Below, piece after piece: positions 1-8,453 of a stretch of DNA of 39,807 nt (positions are counted from its first letter, which is position 1; each line of letters starts with the position of its first letter). The notes below the pieces were generated by a model. That model was not told where the DNA came from, did no database searches, and saw only the letters and a program-made list of their open reading frames with translations. The position numbers and the translations under genes were made by a program. Origin of the DNA: Candidatus Tectomicrobia bacterium RIFCSPLOWO2_12_FULL_69_37 (GTDB lineage Bacteria > UBA8248); NCBI GenBank assembly GCA_001790955.1, contig MGDP01000202.1:1-39807 (forward strand), given 5' to 3'.

Positions 1-2277
1 ATCCGCGCCCGCACCTACGACGTCCGCCAGGCGGTCTTCCGCGAGTACGACCGGAACAACTTCAACGAGCCCACCATGCGGGTGGACCGCTGCCAGACCT
101 GCCACCTGGCCATCGACCGAGCCGGCTTCGAGAAGGCCCCCCAGCCCTTCCGCAGCCACCCGCAGGCCGGCCTCTACCTGAACAAGCACGATCCCGCGGC
201 GGTGGGCTGCACCTCCTGCCACGGCGGCCAGGGGACGGCCATCACCAGCGTCGGCAAGGCGCACGGCTACGTCGAGTTCTGGGAGGACCCCCTCCTCAAG
301 GGCCCCGAGACCCAGACCAAGTGCCGCGCCTGCCACGCCCAGGTGTTCAACATCCCCGGGGCGCCCCACCTCTCCCGCGGCATCTCGCTCGTCCGCGAGC
401 TGGGCTGCTTCGGCTGCCACAACATCCCCGCCACCCAGGACCTGCGCAAGGCGGGCCCCGACCTTACCCGCATCCAGGAGAAGGTCCAGCCCGGCTGGCT
501 CGTGTCCTGGATCAAGCGGCCGCGCGACTACAACCCCCGGACCAAGATGCCCTTCTTCAGCATCGGCGATCAGGAGGCCCTCGACCTCGCCACCTTCATC
601 TGGGGGGCGGGCCAGCGGAAGGCCCCCGCCGAGAAGCCGGAGGGGCTGAACGACCCCGCCCTCATCCAGCAGGGGAAGGAACTCTTCGAGTCCGCCGGCT
701 GCCTGGGCTGCCACATCCGGAACGAGGCCGATCTCAAGCTGGGTGAGCCCGTCAAGGGGGTGGACGGCCGGCCCCTCGTCTACCGCAACCGCGACTTCGG
801 GCCCTCCCTGGGCAAGGTCGCCCAGAAGGTCCAGCCCGACTGGCTCATCCGCTGGCTGAAGAATCCCAAAGCCTACTGGCACGAGACCTCCATGCCGAGC
901 CTGCGGCTCTCGGACGCGGAGGCCAAGGCCATCGCCGCCCATCTGCTGAGCCTCGCCCCGGCCGACCCCAAGGCGGCCTCCGCGAAGCTGGGCGGCCAGG
1001 CCGCCTACGAGCGAGGCAAGAAGCTCGTGGCGAAGCGGGGCTGCTTCGGCTGCCACGCCATCCCGGGCACGGAGAACCTCTCCAAGATCGGCCCGGACCT
1101 CTCCGCCTTCGCCACGAAGAAGAAATTCGAGCTCTCCTTCGGCAACGTGGTGGACATCCCCAAGACCTGGGAAGCCTGGACCTTCGCGAAGATCAAGAAC
1201 CCCAAGATCTACCAGACCGAGCGCGAAGAGCTGCTCATGCCCAACTTCGACCTCTCGGACCCGGAGGCCACCGCCATCCGCACCCTCCTGCGCTCCATGA
1301 TCCCCCATTCCGCCCCGCCCTCCGCCCTGGCGAAGATGGACGACCGGCAGAGGCGGATCGAGGCCGGGCGCAGGATGATCGAGAAGTACAACTGCGTCGG
1401 CTGCCACGTGGTCGAGAACTGGGGCGGTGACCTCCTGCGCCGCTATCCGGACCCGGCCCAGGGCCCCCCCCTGCTGAACGGCGAGGGCGCGAAGGTCCAG
1501 CCCGACTGGTTCTTCAAGTTCCTGCGCAACGTGGTCATCCTCCGGCCCTGGCTCAAGGTGCGGATGCCGAGCTTCCAGATGCCCGAGGAGGACGCCGCGG
1601 CCCTCGTGGACTACTTCGCCGCCCTGGACGACAAGCTGCGGCCCTACGTCCACTTCGACCGGGCGGCGGTGCCTCCCGCCGCGGCGGTGGCCGGCAAGGA
1701 CCTCTTCCAGAAGGCCGAGTGCCTCTCCTGCCACGGGGAGTTTCCGCCCCCGCAGGGCCAGGAGCCCCCGACGGCGCCGAACCTCCGCTTCGCCAAGGAG
1801 CGCCTGCGCCCCGACTGGGTCCTGGACTGGATCCGGAACCCCAACCGGCTCCAGCCCGGCACCAAGATGCCCACCTTCTTCCCGAACGCGGGCCTCAAGG
1901 TGCCCGTCCTCAAGGGCGCCCGGGGCGAGAGGGAGGGCGAGCTGTGGACCTACGCCCTCGATGCGGCCGCCGACCCCGAGTTGCAGGAGAACCAGATCGT
2001 CGGCCTGATCATCGGCGGCCGGACCCACGTGGCCAAGGTCAAGAAAGTGGAGGGCCGGAAGGTCACCCTGACCGGCCTGGGCGACCTGGGGCGCACCATC
2101 GGCAAGGCCGAGATCGAGAATCACGGCGACCCGATCGATCCGGAGGTCCTGGGCGGGGACGCTTACAAGCAGATCGAGGTCCTGCGGGACTACCTGATGC
2201 TGGAGGAGAAGTTCGCGCCCCCCGCCAAGGCCCCCGCGCCCCGGGCCCAGACTCCTCCCGCCCGGCCCCGCGGCTAG
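1..2277 (+). CDS. Multiheme c-type cytochrome (5' truncated by window edge); 8 CXXCH motifs
   Basis: Frame is open from base 1 (IRARTYDVRQAVFREYDRNNFNEPTMRVDRCQTCH...), so the ATG at 76 is probably internal. CXXCH: CQTCH, CTSCH, CRACH, CFGCH, CLGCH, CFGCH, CVGCH, CLSCH. Five repeats end in a likely distal Met ligand (TKMPFF, TSMPSL, LLMPNF, VRMPSF, TKMPTF). Confidence 0.93.
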   Translation: MRARTYDVRQAVFREYDRNNFNEPTMRVDRCQTCHLAIDRAGFEKAPQPFRSHPQAGLYLNKHDPAAVGCTSCHGGQGTAITSVGKAHGYVEFWEDPLLKGPETQTKCRACHAQVFNIPGAPHLSRGISLVRELGCFGCHNIPATQDLRKAGPDLTRIQEKVQPGWLVSWIKRPRDYNPRTKMPFFSIGDQEALDLATFIWGAGQRKAPAEKPEGLNDPALIQQGKELFESAGCLGCHIRNEADLKLGEPVKGVDGRPLVYRNRDFGPSLGKVAQKVQPDWLIRWLKNPKAYWHETSMPSLRLSDAEAKAIAAHLLSLAPADPKAASAKLGGQAAYERGKKLVAKRGCFGCHAIPGTENLSKIGPDLSAFATKKKFELSFGNVVDIPKTWEAWTFAKIKNPKIYQTEREELLMPNFDLSDPEATAIRTLLRSMIPHSAPPSALAKMDDRQRRIEAGRRMIEKYNCVGCHVVENWGGDLLRRYPDPAQGPPLLNGEGAKVQPDWFFKFLRNVVILRPWLKVRMPSFQMPEEDAAALVDYFAALDDKLRPYVHFDRAAVPPAAAVAGKDLFQKAECLSCHGEFPPPQGQEPPTAPNLRFAKERLRPDWVLDWIRNPNRLQPGTKMPTFFPNAGLKVPVLKGARGEREGELWTYALDAAADPELQENQIVGLIIGGRTHVAKVKKVEGRKVTLTGLGDLGRTIGKAEIENHGDPIDPEVLGGDAYKQIEVLRDYLMLEEKFAPPAKAPAPRAQTPPARPRG

Positions 2278-2300
2278 CGCCCGCGCCCGCGAAAAGAAGA

Positions 2301-2340
2301 GAGGCCGCCTCCCGCGGCGGGGGGGCGGCCTCTTCGTTTC
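2301..2340 (+). terminator. Rho-independent terminator after the multiheme cytochrome
   Basis: Perfect 9-bp stem GAGGCCGCC (2301-2309) / GGCGGCCTC (2324-2332) followed by TTCGTTT. Confidence 0.7.
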
Positions 2341-2364
2341 AGCTTCGGCTTGCGCTTCCCATCA

Positions 2365-3075
2365 TCAATGAATGCCGAGCCGCCTCCGCTCCTCGTTCGC
2401 CCGCGCATGGGCGGCCCGGATGGGTTCCGGCACGCGGAAGCGCGGCGCGGCCGCCAAGGTCCACGCGATCGCCCCCTCCAGATCGATGCCGTGGCCCGGG
2501 GAGACGTAGACGGGCTTCACCCCCGCCCGCGTGCGCAGGGCGGCGCCCACCACCTCCCCGCCGGGGGCCCAGAGGGGAGTCCAGCCTCCCCGCGCCCTTG
2601 GGGGCTCCGTCTCCTCCCCCCAAAGCCGGCTCTTGGCGCACCCGGCGGCTCGGAGGCCGAGCCTGAGACCCAGGTGGGAGGCGATGCCGAGACCCCGCGG
2701 ATGGGCGATCCCCTGGCCGTCGAAGAGGACGAGGCCGGGCTTGCGCGCGAGACCCAGGAGGGCCTCCTCCAGGAGGGGGCCCTCCCGGAAGGAGAGGAAG
2801 CCGGGGATGTAGGGGAAGCGGAGTTCCCCGGCCACCAGGGACTCCTCCACCACTTCGAGATCGGGAAAGGAGAGGACGACCACCGCCGCCACCGCCCGGC
2901 GTCCGAAGCGCGGCACGGAGATGTCGGCGCCGGCGATGGTGCGGGGGGGGTGGCGCATGGGCCGCAGGGAGAGACGGCGCCGGAGCGCCCGCTGGAGGGC
3001 CGCCGCCTCGGCGGGGCTGAGGGACCAGGGATGGCGGAGGGAGAGCGCCCGGCCCACCCCGCTAGGCCCGTTCAC
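2365..3075 (-). CDS. nfi: Endonuclease V (deoxyinosine 3'-endonuclease)
   Basis: IAGADISVPRFG, ELRFPYIPGFLSFREGP and LVLFDGQGIAHPRGLGIASHLG are hallmark Endo V motifs; GTG start; overlaps the end of the upstream gene by 14 nt. Confidence 0.92.
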   Translation of the reverse strand: MNGPSGVGRALSLRHPWSLSPAEAAALQRALRRRLSLRPMRHPPRTIAGADISVPRFGRRAVAAVVVLSFPDLEVVEESLVAGELRFPYIPGFLSFREGPLLEEALLGLARKPGLVLFDGQGIAHPRGLGIASHLGLRLGLRAAGCAKSRLWGEETEPPRARGGWTPLWAPGGEVVGAALRTRAGVKPVYVSPGHGIDLEGAIAWTLAAAPRFRVPEPIRAAHARANEERRRLGIH

Positions 3076-4138
3076 CCGGCGCGGCCGGGGTCTTCTCCTC
3101 GGACTCCTCCTCGCCGTCCCGGGGGATGTCGTAGCCCAGCATGCGCTTCATCTCCAGGGTCTGGGAGGTCTCCCCGATCACGATCATGACGTCGCCCCCC
3201 TCTACCACGTAGTCCCCCCGGGGGTTGTAGACGTAGCGCATGGTGCGGGCGGACTTGATGGCGATGATGACGAGGCCGGTGCGCTCGGGGAACGCGATCT
3301 CGCGCAGCGCCTTCCCGGCCCAGGGGCAGTTCTCCTCGGGGACGATGACCTCCTCGATCCGGATGGTCTTGTCGAGTTGGCGCAACATCTGGTCCAGGAA
3401 AGAGACCACCGTGGGCCGGATGGCCTCGGAGGCCATGCGCAGGCCCCCGATGAAGGTGCCCATGACGGTCGCGTTCGCTCCCACGCGCTGGAACTTGTGG
3501 AGGTTCTCCCGGTCGTAGACGCAGCAAATGATGCGGATGCCGGGGACCATCCCCCGGGCCGAGAGCACCACCAGGAGGTTCTCGTGGTCCGTCGGCATGG
3601 CGCTAATGAGGCACTTGGCGTGCTCGATGTTGCCCAGCGCCAGGACGTGCTCCTTGGTGGAGTCTCCCTCGATGTAGAGGGCTTCGCTGGGGAAGAGCTC
3701 CTTGAGGCGGGCCAAGTTCTTCGCGATCACGACGTGGGGGGTCTTCGTCTTGACGAGCTCATCCAGGACGTAGTGCCCCTCTCCCTCGTACCCGCAGAGA
3801 ATGATGTGGCCCCGCAGCCGCTGGATCCGCTTTTGCATTTGCCGGCCCCTCAGGAGGTCCGAAAGGTGCCCCTCGACGAAGAAGGCGGTCACGGTCCCGA
3901 TCCCGTAAGCGAGGACGCCCATCCCGCTGATCAGGAGGAACATCGTGAAAAGCCGCCCCTTCGTCGTGAGGGGGTTCGTTTCTCCGTATCCCACCGTGGT
4001 GAGCGAGATCACCGTCATGAACAGGGCGTCGAGGAACTTCCACTTCTCGACGATCATGTAGCCCGCGACGCCCATGGAGAGGACGAGGGACAGGAGGACA
4101 ATGGGGAAGAGCAAGCGGTGACGAAGTATGTCGAGCAT
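3062..4138 (-). CDS. Two-TM potassium channel with C-terminal RCK (TrkA-N/TrkA-C) domains
   Basis: Pore/filter SLTTVGYGETNPLTTKGR between two hydrophobic segments, then Rossmann motif HIILCGYEGEGHYVLDEL and a TrkA-C-like tail. Confidence 0.9.
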   Translation of the reverse strand: MLDILRHRLLFPIVLLSLVLSMGVAGYMIVEKWKFLDALFMTVISLTTVGYGETNPLTTKGRLFTMFLLISGMGVLAYGIGTVTAFFVEGHLSDLLRGRQMQKRIQRLRGHIILCGYEGEGHYVLDELVKTKTPHVVIAKNLARLKELFPSEALYIEGDSTKEHVLALGNIEHAKCLISAMPTDHENLLVVLSARGMVPGIRIICCVYDRENLHKFQRVGANATVMGTFIGGLRMASEAIRPTVVSFLDQMLRQLDKTIRIEEVIVPEENCPWAGKALREIAFPERTGLVIIAIKSARTMRYVYNPRGDYVVEGGDVMIVIGETSQTLEMKRMLGYDIPRDGEEESEEKTPAAPGERA

Positions 4139-4332
4139 ACGCCCCCGTGCCGCTCCACAGGCGGTGCCCGGAGCGGAGCACCCCTCCCCCGGCCTTGGAA
4201 ATCCACCCCGCCAGCCCCGAACGCAGGCGGCGCGGCCTCACGCCCAGGCAGGCCTCATCGCGCAATCTAGGCCGCTATCATACGCCAACCGCCCCGCCGC
4301 GCACACTCCCGGGGCGGGCGGCGTGAAAGCGC

Positions 4333-6555
4333 TCACTCCCCTTCGCTGTGCTCCCGCACCCCCTCGCGCGGCATCCGCGGGCCCGTGCGGACGACCGAGA
4401 GGATGCCCTTCACGTCGCGGACCTTCTTCATGACCTCCTTGAGGTGCTCCAGGTCGCGGACCTGGACGTCCAGGTGGATGCCCGCGCGGGCGCGGGCCGA
4501 CTCGGCCGTTATGCGCACGATGTTGGACTGGCAGGAGGCGATCGCCGAGCTCAGGCCCGCCAGGACGCCCGGGCGGTCCACGGCGTCCACGGCGAGGGTG
4601 ACCACGTAGAGATCCTCTTTCTTGACGTCCCCCCAGGAAACCTCGACCAGCCGCTCCTCCTCCGACATGATCGGGCGCACGTTGGCGCAGCTCTCGGCGT
4701 GGACGGTCACCCCCCGGCCGCGCGTGATGAAGCCCACGATCGGCTCCCCGGGGATGGGGTCGCAGCACTTGGCGAAGCGGATGAGGATGTCGTCCTGCCC
4801 CTTTACCTTGATGCCCGGCTTGGCCTTGCCGCTCATCCGGGCCATGAGGCGGCGGAAGCGGGACTTCTCGCGCTTCTCGGTCTGGCGGAGGAGCTCCTCG
4901 GGGAGGACCTTCCCGGCCACCTGCCGGGCGGAGAGCCGCCCGAAACCCACCATGGCGAAGAGGTCCTCCTCGCTCTGGATGCCGAGGCCGCGCGCCGCCT
5001 CCGTGAGGCTCCCGGGCGTCAAGTACTCGGCCGGCTTCACCCCGAAGCGGGCGAGCTCGTGCTCGAGGAGCTCCCGCCCCAGGGTGATGGACCGGTCGCG
5101 CTGGGCCTGGCGGATCCAGGCCCGGATCTTCTGCTTGGCCCGGGCCGAGACCACGAACTTGAGCCAGTCCTGGGTGGGGGTGCGGTGGGGGTTGGTGAGG
5201 ATCTCGACGATGTCGCCGTTCTCGAGGCGGGTGCTGAGGGGGGCGATCCGCCCGTTGATCTTGGCTCCCACGCAGTGGTGCCCGACCTCGGTGTGGATCG
5301 AGTAGGCGAAGTCCACCGGGGTGGCCCCGCGCGGGAAGTTCCGCACCTCGCCGCGGGGGGTGAAGACGAAGACCTCGTCCTGGAAGAGGTTGAGCTTGAA
5401 GGAGTCCACGAGGTTGCGGGGGTCGGTCTCCTCCTGGAGGCTCTCCATGATCCGGCGAAGCCACTCGAACTTGTCCGCCACGCCGGAGTCCACTCTCTCC
5501 CCCTCCTTGTAGCGCCAGTGGGCGGCGATGCCCTCCTCGGCCACGCGGTGCATCTCCTTGGTGCGGATCTGGAACTCGACCCGCTGCCCCTGGGTGGCCA
5601 TGAGGGTGGTGTGGAGGGACTGGTAGAGGTTCGCCTTGGGAAGGGCGACGTAGTCCTTGAAGCGGCCGGGGATGGGGCGCCACAGGGAGTGGAGGATGCC
5701 CAGGACGGCGTAGCAGTCACGGATCTCGCCCACGATGATCCGCAGGCCGCTGATGTCGTAGACCTGGTGGAAGTCGAGGTTCTGGGTCTGCATCTTACGG
5801 TGGATGCTGGAGTGGAGCTTGAAGCGGGCCGTCACCGCGGCCTGGATACCGGCTTTCGCCAGCGATTCCTCGACCGTCTGCTTGATCTCCATGAGATAGG
5901 CCTCGCGCTCCGCCATCCCCTCGCGCAGCTTCTCGTCGATCTCGTTGTACTCCTGGGGGTGGAGGTGCTTGAAGGCGATGTCCTCGAGGGCGCCCTTGAG
6001 CCAGCCGATGCCCAGCCGGTTGGCGAGGGGGGCGTAGATCTCGGCGGTTTCCTGGGCGATCCGCTCCCGCCGCTTGGGGGGCAGGTACTCGAGCGTGAGG
6101 GCGTTGTGGAGGCGGTCGGCCAGCTTGATGAGGATGACGCGGATGTCGTGCGCCATCGCGATGAGCATCTTGCGGTAGTTCTCGGCCTCCAGGGCCTGGG
6201 TGTTGGGGAGGTCGATGCGGGCGAGCTTGGTCACGCCGTTGACCAGGGAGGCCACGTGCTCGCCGAAGAGGGTCTGGATTTCCTCCAGGGAGGCGGAGGT
6301 GTCCTCGACGGTATCGTGGAGGAGGCCGGCCGCGACCGTCTCGGGGTCCTGGCGCATCTCGGCCAGGATGCGGCCGACCTCGAGGGGGTGGGAGATGTAG
6401 GGCTCGCCCGAGATGCGGGACTGGCCGCGGTGGACCTTGGCCGTGAAGATGTAGGCCCGCATGAGAAGGTCGGTGCCGCCGGGGGCGTACTCCTCCACCA
6501 GGTCCACGATATCCATGATGCGGGCGGGAGGGCGCCCGGTCAGGACGGGAGGCAT
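4333..6555 (-). CDS. rel: Bifunctional (p)ppGpp synthetase/hydrolase RelA/SpoT
   Basis: HD hydrolase motif (GLLHDTVEDT), synthetase motif PGRFKDYVALPKANLYQSLHTT (RxKD class typical of bifunctional enzymes), TGS domain (VFVFTPRGEVRNFPRGATPVDFAYSIHTEVGHHC), C-terminal ACT. Confidence 0.95.
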   Translation of the reverse strand: MPPVLTGRPPARIMDIVDLVEEYAPGGTDLLMRAYIFTAKVHRGQSRISGEPYISHPLEVGRILAEMRQDPETVAAGLLHDTVEDTSASLEEIQTLFGEHVASLVNGVTKLARIDLPNTQALEAENYRKMLIAMAHDIRVILIKLADRLHNALTLEYLPPKRRERIAQETAEIYAPLANRLGIGWLKGALEDIAFKHLHPQEYNEIDEKLREGMAEREAYLMEIKQTVEESLAKAGIQAAVTARFKLHSSIHRKMQTQNLDFHQVYDISGLRIIVGEIRDCYAVLGILHSLWRPIPGRFKDYVALPKANLYQSLHTTLMATQGQRVEFQIRTKEMHRVAEEGIAAHWRYKEGERVDSGVADKFEWLRRIMESLQEETDPRNLVDSFKLNLFQDEVFVFTPRGEVRNFPRGATPVDFAYSIHTEVGHHCVGAKINGRIAPLSTRLENGDIVEILTNPHRTPTQDWLKFVVSARAKQKIRAWIRQAQRDRSITLGRELLEHELARFGVKPAEYLTPGSLTEAARGLGIQSEEDLFAMVGFGRLSARQVAGKVLPEELLRQTEKREKSRFRRLMARMSGKAKPGIKVKGQDDILIRFAKCCDPIPGEPIVGFITRGRGVTVHAESCANVRPIMSEEERLVEVSWGDVKKEDLYVVTLAVDAVDRPGVLAGLSSAIASCQSNIVRITAESARARAGIHLDVQVRDLEHLKEVMKKVRDVKGILSVVRTGPRMPREGVREHSEGE

Positions 6556-6763
6556 CCGAAGACCCCCTCATTCGCAGGCCCGGGAGGCTCCCGGTGGCCG
6601 CGCGGCCGCAAGAAAAGGGGGCACATCACGGAGGATTCGGACGGAAATCCCCGGCAACGGTCCCCTTCCCCAGGCCTCCCCCAGGCGGGGGAAGCGCTCC
6701 CTAAACGCTATCCGAGGGGCGAAACGCCGTCAAGGAAGGCCGCACAAACCTTTGATTTCTAGG

Positions 6764-6790
6764 AAAAAACCTCCCCCCATCCGGGGGAGG
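6764..6790 (-). terminator. Intrinsic terminator for the minus-strand ferredoxin gene
   Basis: On the minus strand: CCTCCCCC-GGATG-GGGGGAGG hairpin followed by TTTTTT (A6 at 6764-6769 on plus). Confidence 0.8.
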
Positions 6791-6824
6791 CCGCCGGGGA
6801 AACGCGGGAGTTGCGGGCGGGGCC

Positions 6825-7304
6825 TCAGTAGGCCCGCAGGGGAGCTTGGACGAACTGGTGCATGGCGGGCGTCATGTACTCGGCCTCGTCGCCGTGCCGG
6901 GGGACGAGGATGGCTCCTTTGTTGCAGATCTCCTCGCACAGCCGGCAGCCCACGCAGGTGCTCTGGTCCACCACGGCGACCATGGAGTGGTCGCGCTCGA
7001 CGGCCGAGGGGGCCATGCGGATGCAGTCGAAGGGGCAGACGTCCACGCACCAGACGCAGCCGGTGCAGTTCTCCTCGAGGACGTAGGCCTTGGGCATTTC
7101 CTTGTGTTTGATGCTCTGGATGACGCTGCCCTCGCCATCCTGGATGGCCAGGGCCGGGCAGTACTTGCCGCAGACCCCGCAGTCGATGCACAGGGTGGGG
7201 TCGATCTCGTAGATGTCGCGCAGCACGCCCGAGATGGCGTCGGTGGGGCAAACGGGCTCGCAGACCCCGCACCCGATGCAGGCGTCAAAGATGAAGTGGG
7301 GCAT
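6825..7304 (-). CDS. Polyferredoxin with four 4Fe-4S type Cys clusters
   Basis: CIGCGVCEPVCP, CIDCGVCGKYCP, CTGCVWCVDVCP and CVGCRLCEEIC in 159 aa. Confidence 0.9.
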   Translation of the reverse strand: MPHFIFDACIGCGVCEPVCPTDAISGVLRDIYEIDPTLCIDCGVCGKYCPALAIQDGEGSVIQSIKHKEMPKAYVLEENCTGCVWCVDVCPFDCIRMAPSAVERDHSMVAVVDQSTCVGCRLCEEICNKGAILVPRHGDEAEYMTPAMHQFVQAPLRAY

Positions 7305-7510
7305 GTCGGAACGCCTCGCATCCGGTCAACACATCGGAGCCCCCGGCGGAAAAGAGGCTCTCTTCCTTGCGTCAATCACTTCTAGGGGGTTCGGTCCGAT
7401 TTGTCAAGCCGGGGCCCGGAAACAGTTGCCCGGGCCGCGTTTTTGCCCCAGAATGCCCCTGCCGGGCCCTCGCGCGGCCCGCGCCCGCGACCCCATGAGA
7501 CGAGGAGCGC

Positions 7511-7678
7511 ATGGAACACTTTCTCGAGATTTTGACCAAGCCCGACAACATCCCCATCGCTATCATGATTCCCCTGGTGGGGTTCTGCGTGTGGTGGGCC
7601 ATCTCCCAGGGCATCCGGCACGACCGGCTGATCAAGCAGGGCAAGAAGGATGGCGTCTACGACGAGATGATCCGCTGA
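7511..7678 (+). CDS. Small single-TM membrane protein (55 aa), absent from the ORF track
   Basis: Translation MEHFLEILTKPDNIPIAIMIPLVGFCVWWAISQGIRHDRLIKQGKKDGVYDEMIR; one hydrophobic helix and a charged tail; ORF just under the track's length cutoff; GAGGAG-type SD upstream (ACGAGGAGCGCATG). Confidence 0.75.
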   Translation: MEHFLEILTKPDNIPIAIMIPLVGFCVWWAISQGIRHDRLIKQGKKDGVYDEMIR

Positions 7679-7727
7679 GCGGGCGCTCCCGAAAGCCGCG
7701 CCCCCCTGCCCTCCCCTGGGGAACCCC

Positions 7728-8237
7728 ATGCTCGAGCTGATCGCCTTCGCCCTGATCATGGGCTTCATCGTCATCCTCTTCGTCCGCCGCACCAGCTCCA
7801 ACATCGCCCTTGAGGCCGACGCCGAGCGGACGCGGGACGACCGCGAGATCCAGATCCTCCGGCGGATGCCCGCCCGCTCCTTCGAGCACATGCTCCACGA
7901 GCTGCTCGAAAACATGGGGATGCGGATCGTCGAGACCCGCTGGGTGAACGAGGAGGAGATCGACATCCTCGCCCACAACCCGGCCCCCGTGATCGGGGGG
8001 GACTACATCGTGCACGGCATCCTTGTCCCGGAGGGAGACTTCGTCACCTCCATCCGGGTCATCGGCCTCTCGGACACGGTCCGGGCCGAGCGGGCGCTCA
8101 AGGGCATCCTCATCACCACGGGCTACTTTACCGAGGAGGTCCAGAAGTACGCCGAGGGGGCCCCGATGGAGCTCATCAACGTCTCCCGCTTGCGGGAGAT
8201 CCTCAAGGAACACGGCATCCTCTGGCCCGCCGCCTAG
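7728..8237 (+). CDS. N-terminally membrane-anchored Mrr-like (restriction-endonuclease-fold) protein, probably degenerate
   Basis: N-terminal TM MLELIAFALIMGFIVILFV; Mrr-like pattern FEHMLHELLENMGMRIVETRWVNEEEIDILAHN ... ALKGILITTGYFTEEVQKYAEGAPMELINVSRLREILKEHG. Confidence 0.7.
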   Translation: MLELIAFALIMGFIVILFVRRTSSNIALEADAERTRDDREIQILRRMPARSFEHMLHELLENMGMRIVETRWVNEEEIDILAHNPAPVIGGDYIVHGILVPEGDFVTSIRVIGLSDTVRAERALKGILITTGYFTEEVQKYAEGAPMELINVSRLREILKEHGILWPAA

Positions 8238-8254
8238 CCCCCTCCCTCCCGGCG

Positions 8255-8282
8255 AAAAAAAACCGCCTCCCCGGGGGAGGCG
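8255..8282 (-). terminator. Intrinsic terminator of the Rieske/cytochrome b operon
   Basis: Minus-strand hairpin CGCCTCCCCC/GGGGAGGCG (8264-8282) followed by T8 (A8 at 8255-8262 on plus). Confidence 0.85.
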
Positions 8283-8324
8283 ATCCGTCGGCTTTCCGGT
8301 TCCCGGCCTAGGACGCGCTTCCGC

Positions 8325-8435
8325 TCACGCCCGCCACAGGTAGAGGGCTGTGGCGGCCGCCAGGGCCAGCGCCGCGAGGCGCAGGCCGCACGCATCCCAC
8401 CACAGGTGCTTCCGCTGCCTCCCTTCCTGGGTCAT
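8325..8435 (-). CDS. Tiny membrane protein (36 aa) at the 3' end of the cytochrome bc operon, absent from the ORF track
   Basis: Translation MTQEGRQRKHLWWDACGLRLAALALAAATALYLWRA; SD-like GAGGTGG just before ATG; starts 18 nt after the petD-like stop and lies before the terminator. Confidence 0.6.
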   Translation of the reverse strand: MTQEGRQRKHLWWDACGLRLAALALAAATALYLWRA

Positions 8436-8453
8436 GCCGCCACCTCGAAACCC

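Noticed and set aside
4277-4282. TATGAT -10-like box upstream of the K+ channel gene (minus strand)
   Set aside because: No acceptable -35 at the right spacing; too weak to call by eye.
4348-6762. 804-aa plus-strand ORF antisense to rel
   Set aside because: Low-complexity acidic/His-rich composition typical of antisense reading of a GC-rich gene; the minus strand encodes a clear RelA/SpoT enzyme.
7728-8237. Mrr-like gene as evidence of a defence island or type IV restriction system
   Set aside because: No methyltransferase, helicase or other defence genes nearby, apparent loss of the catalytic motif and a TM anchor; respiratory neighbours.
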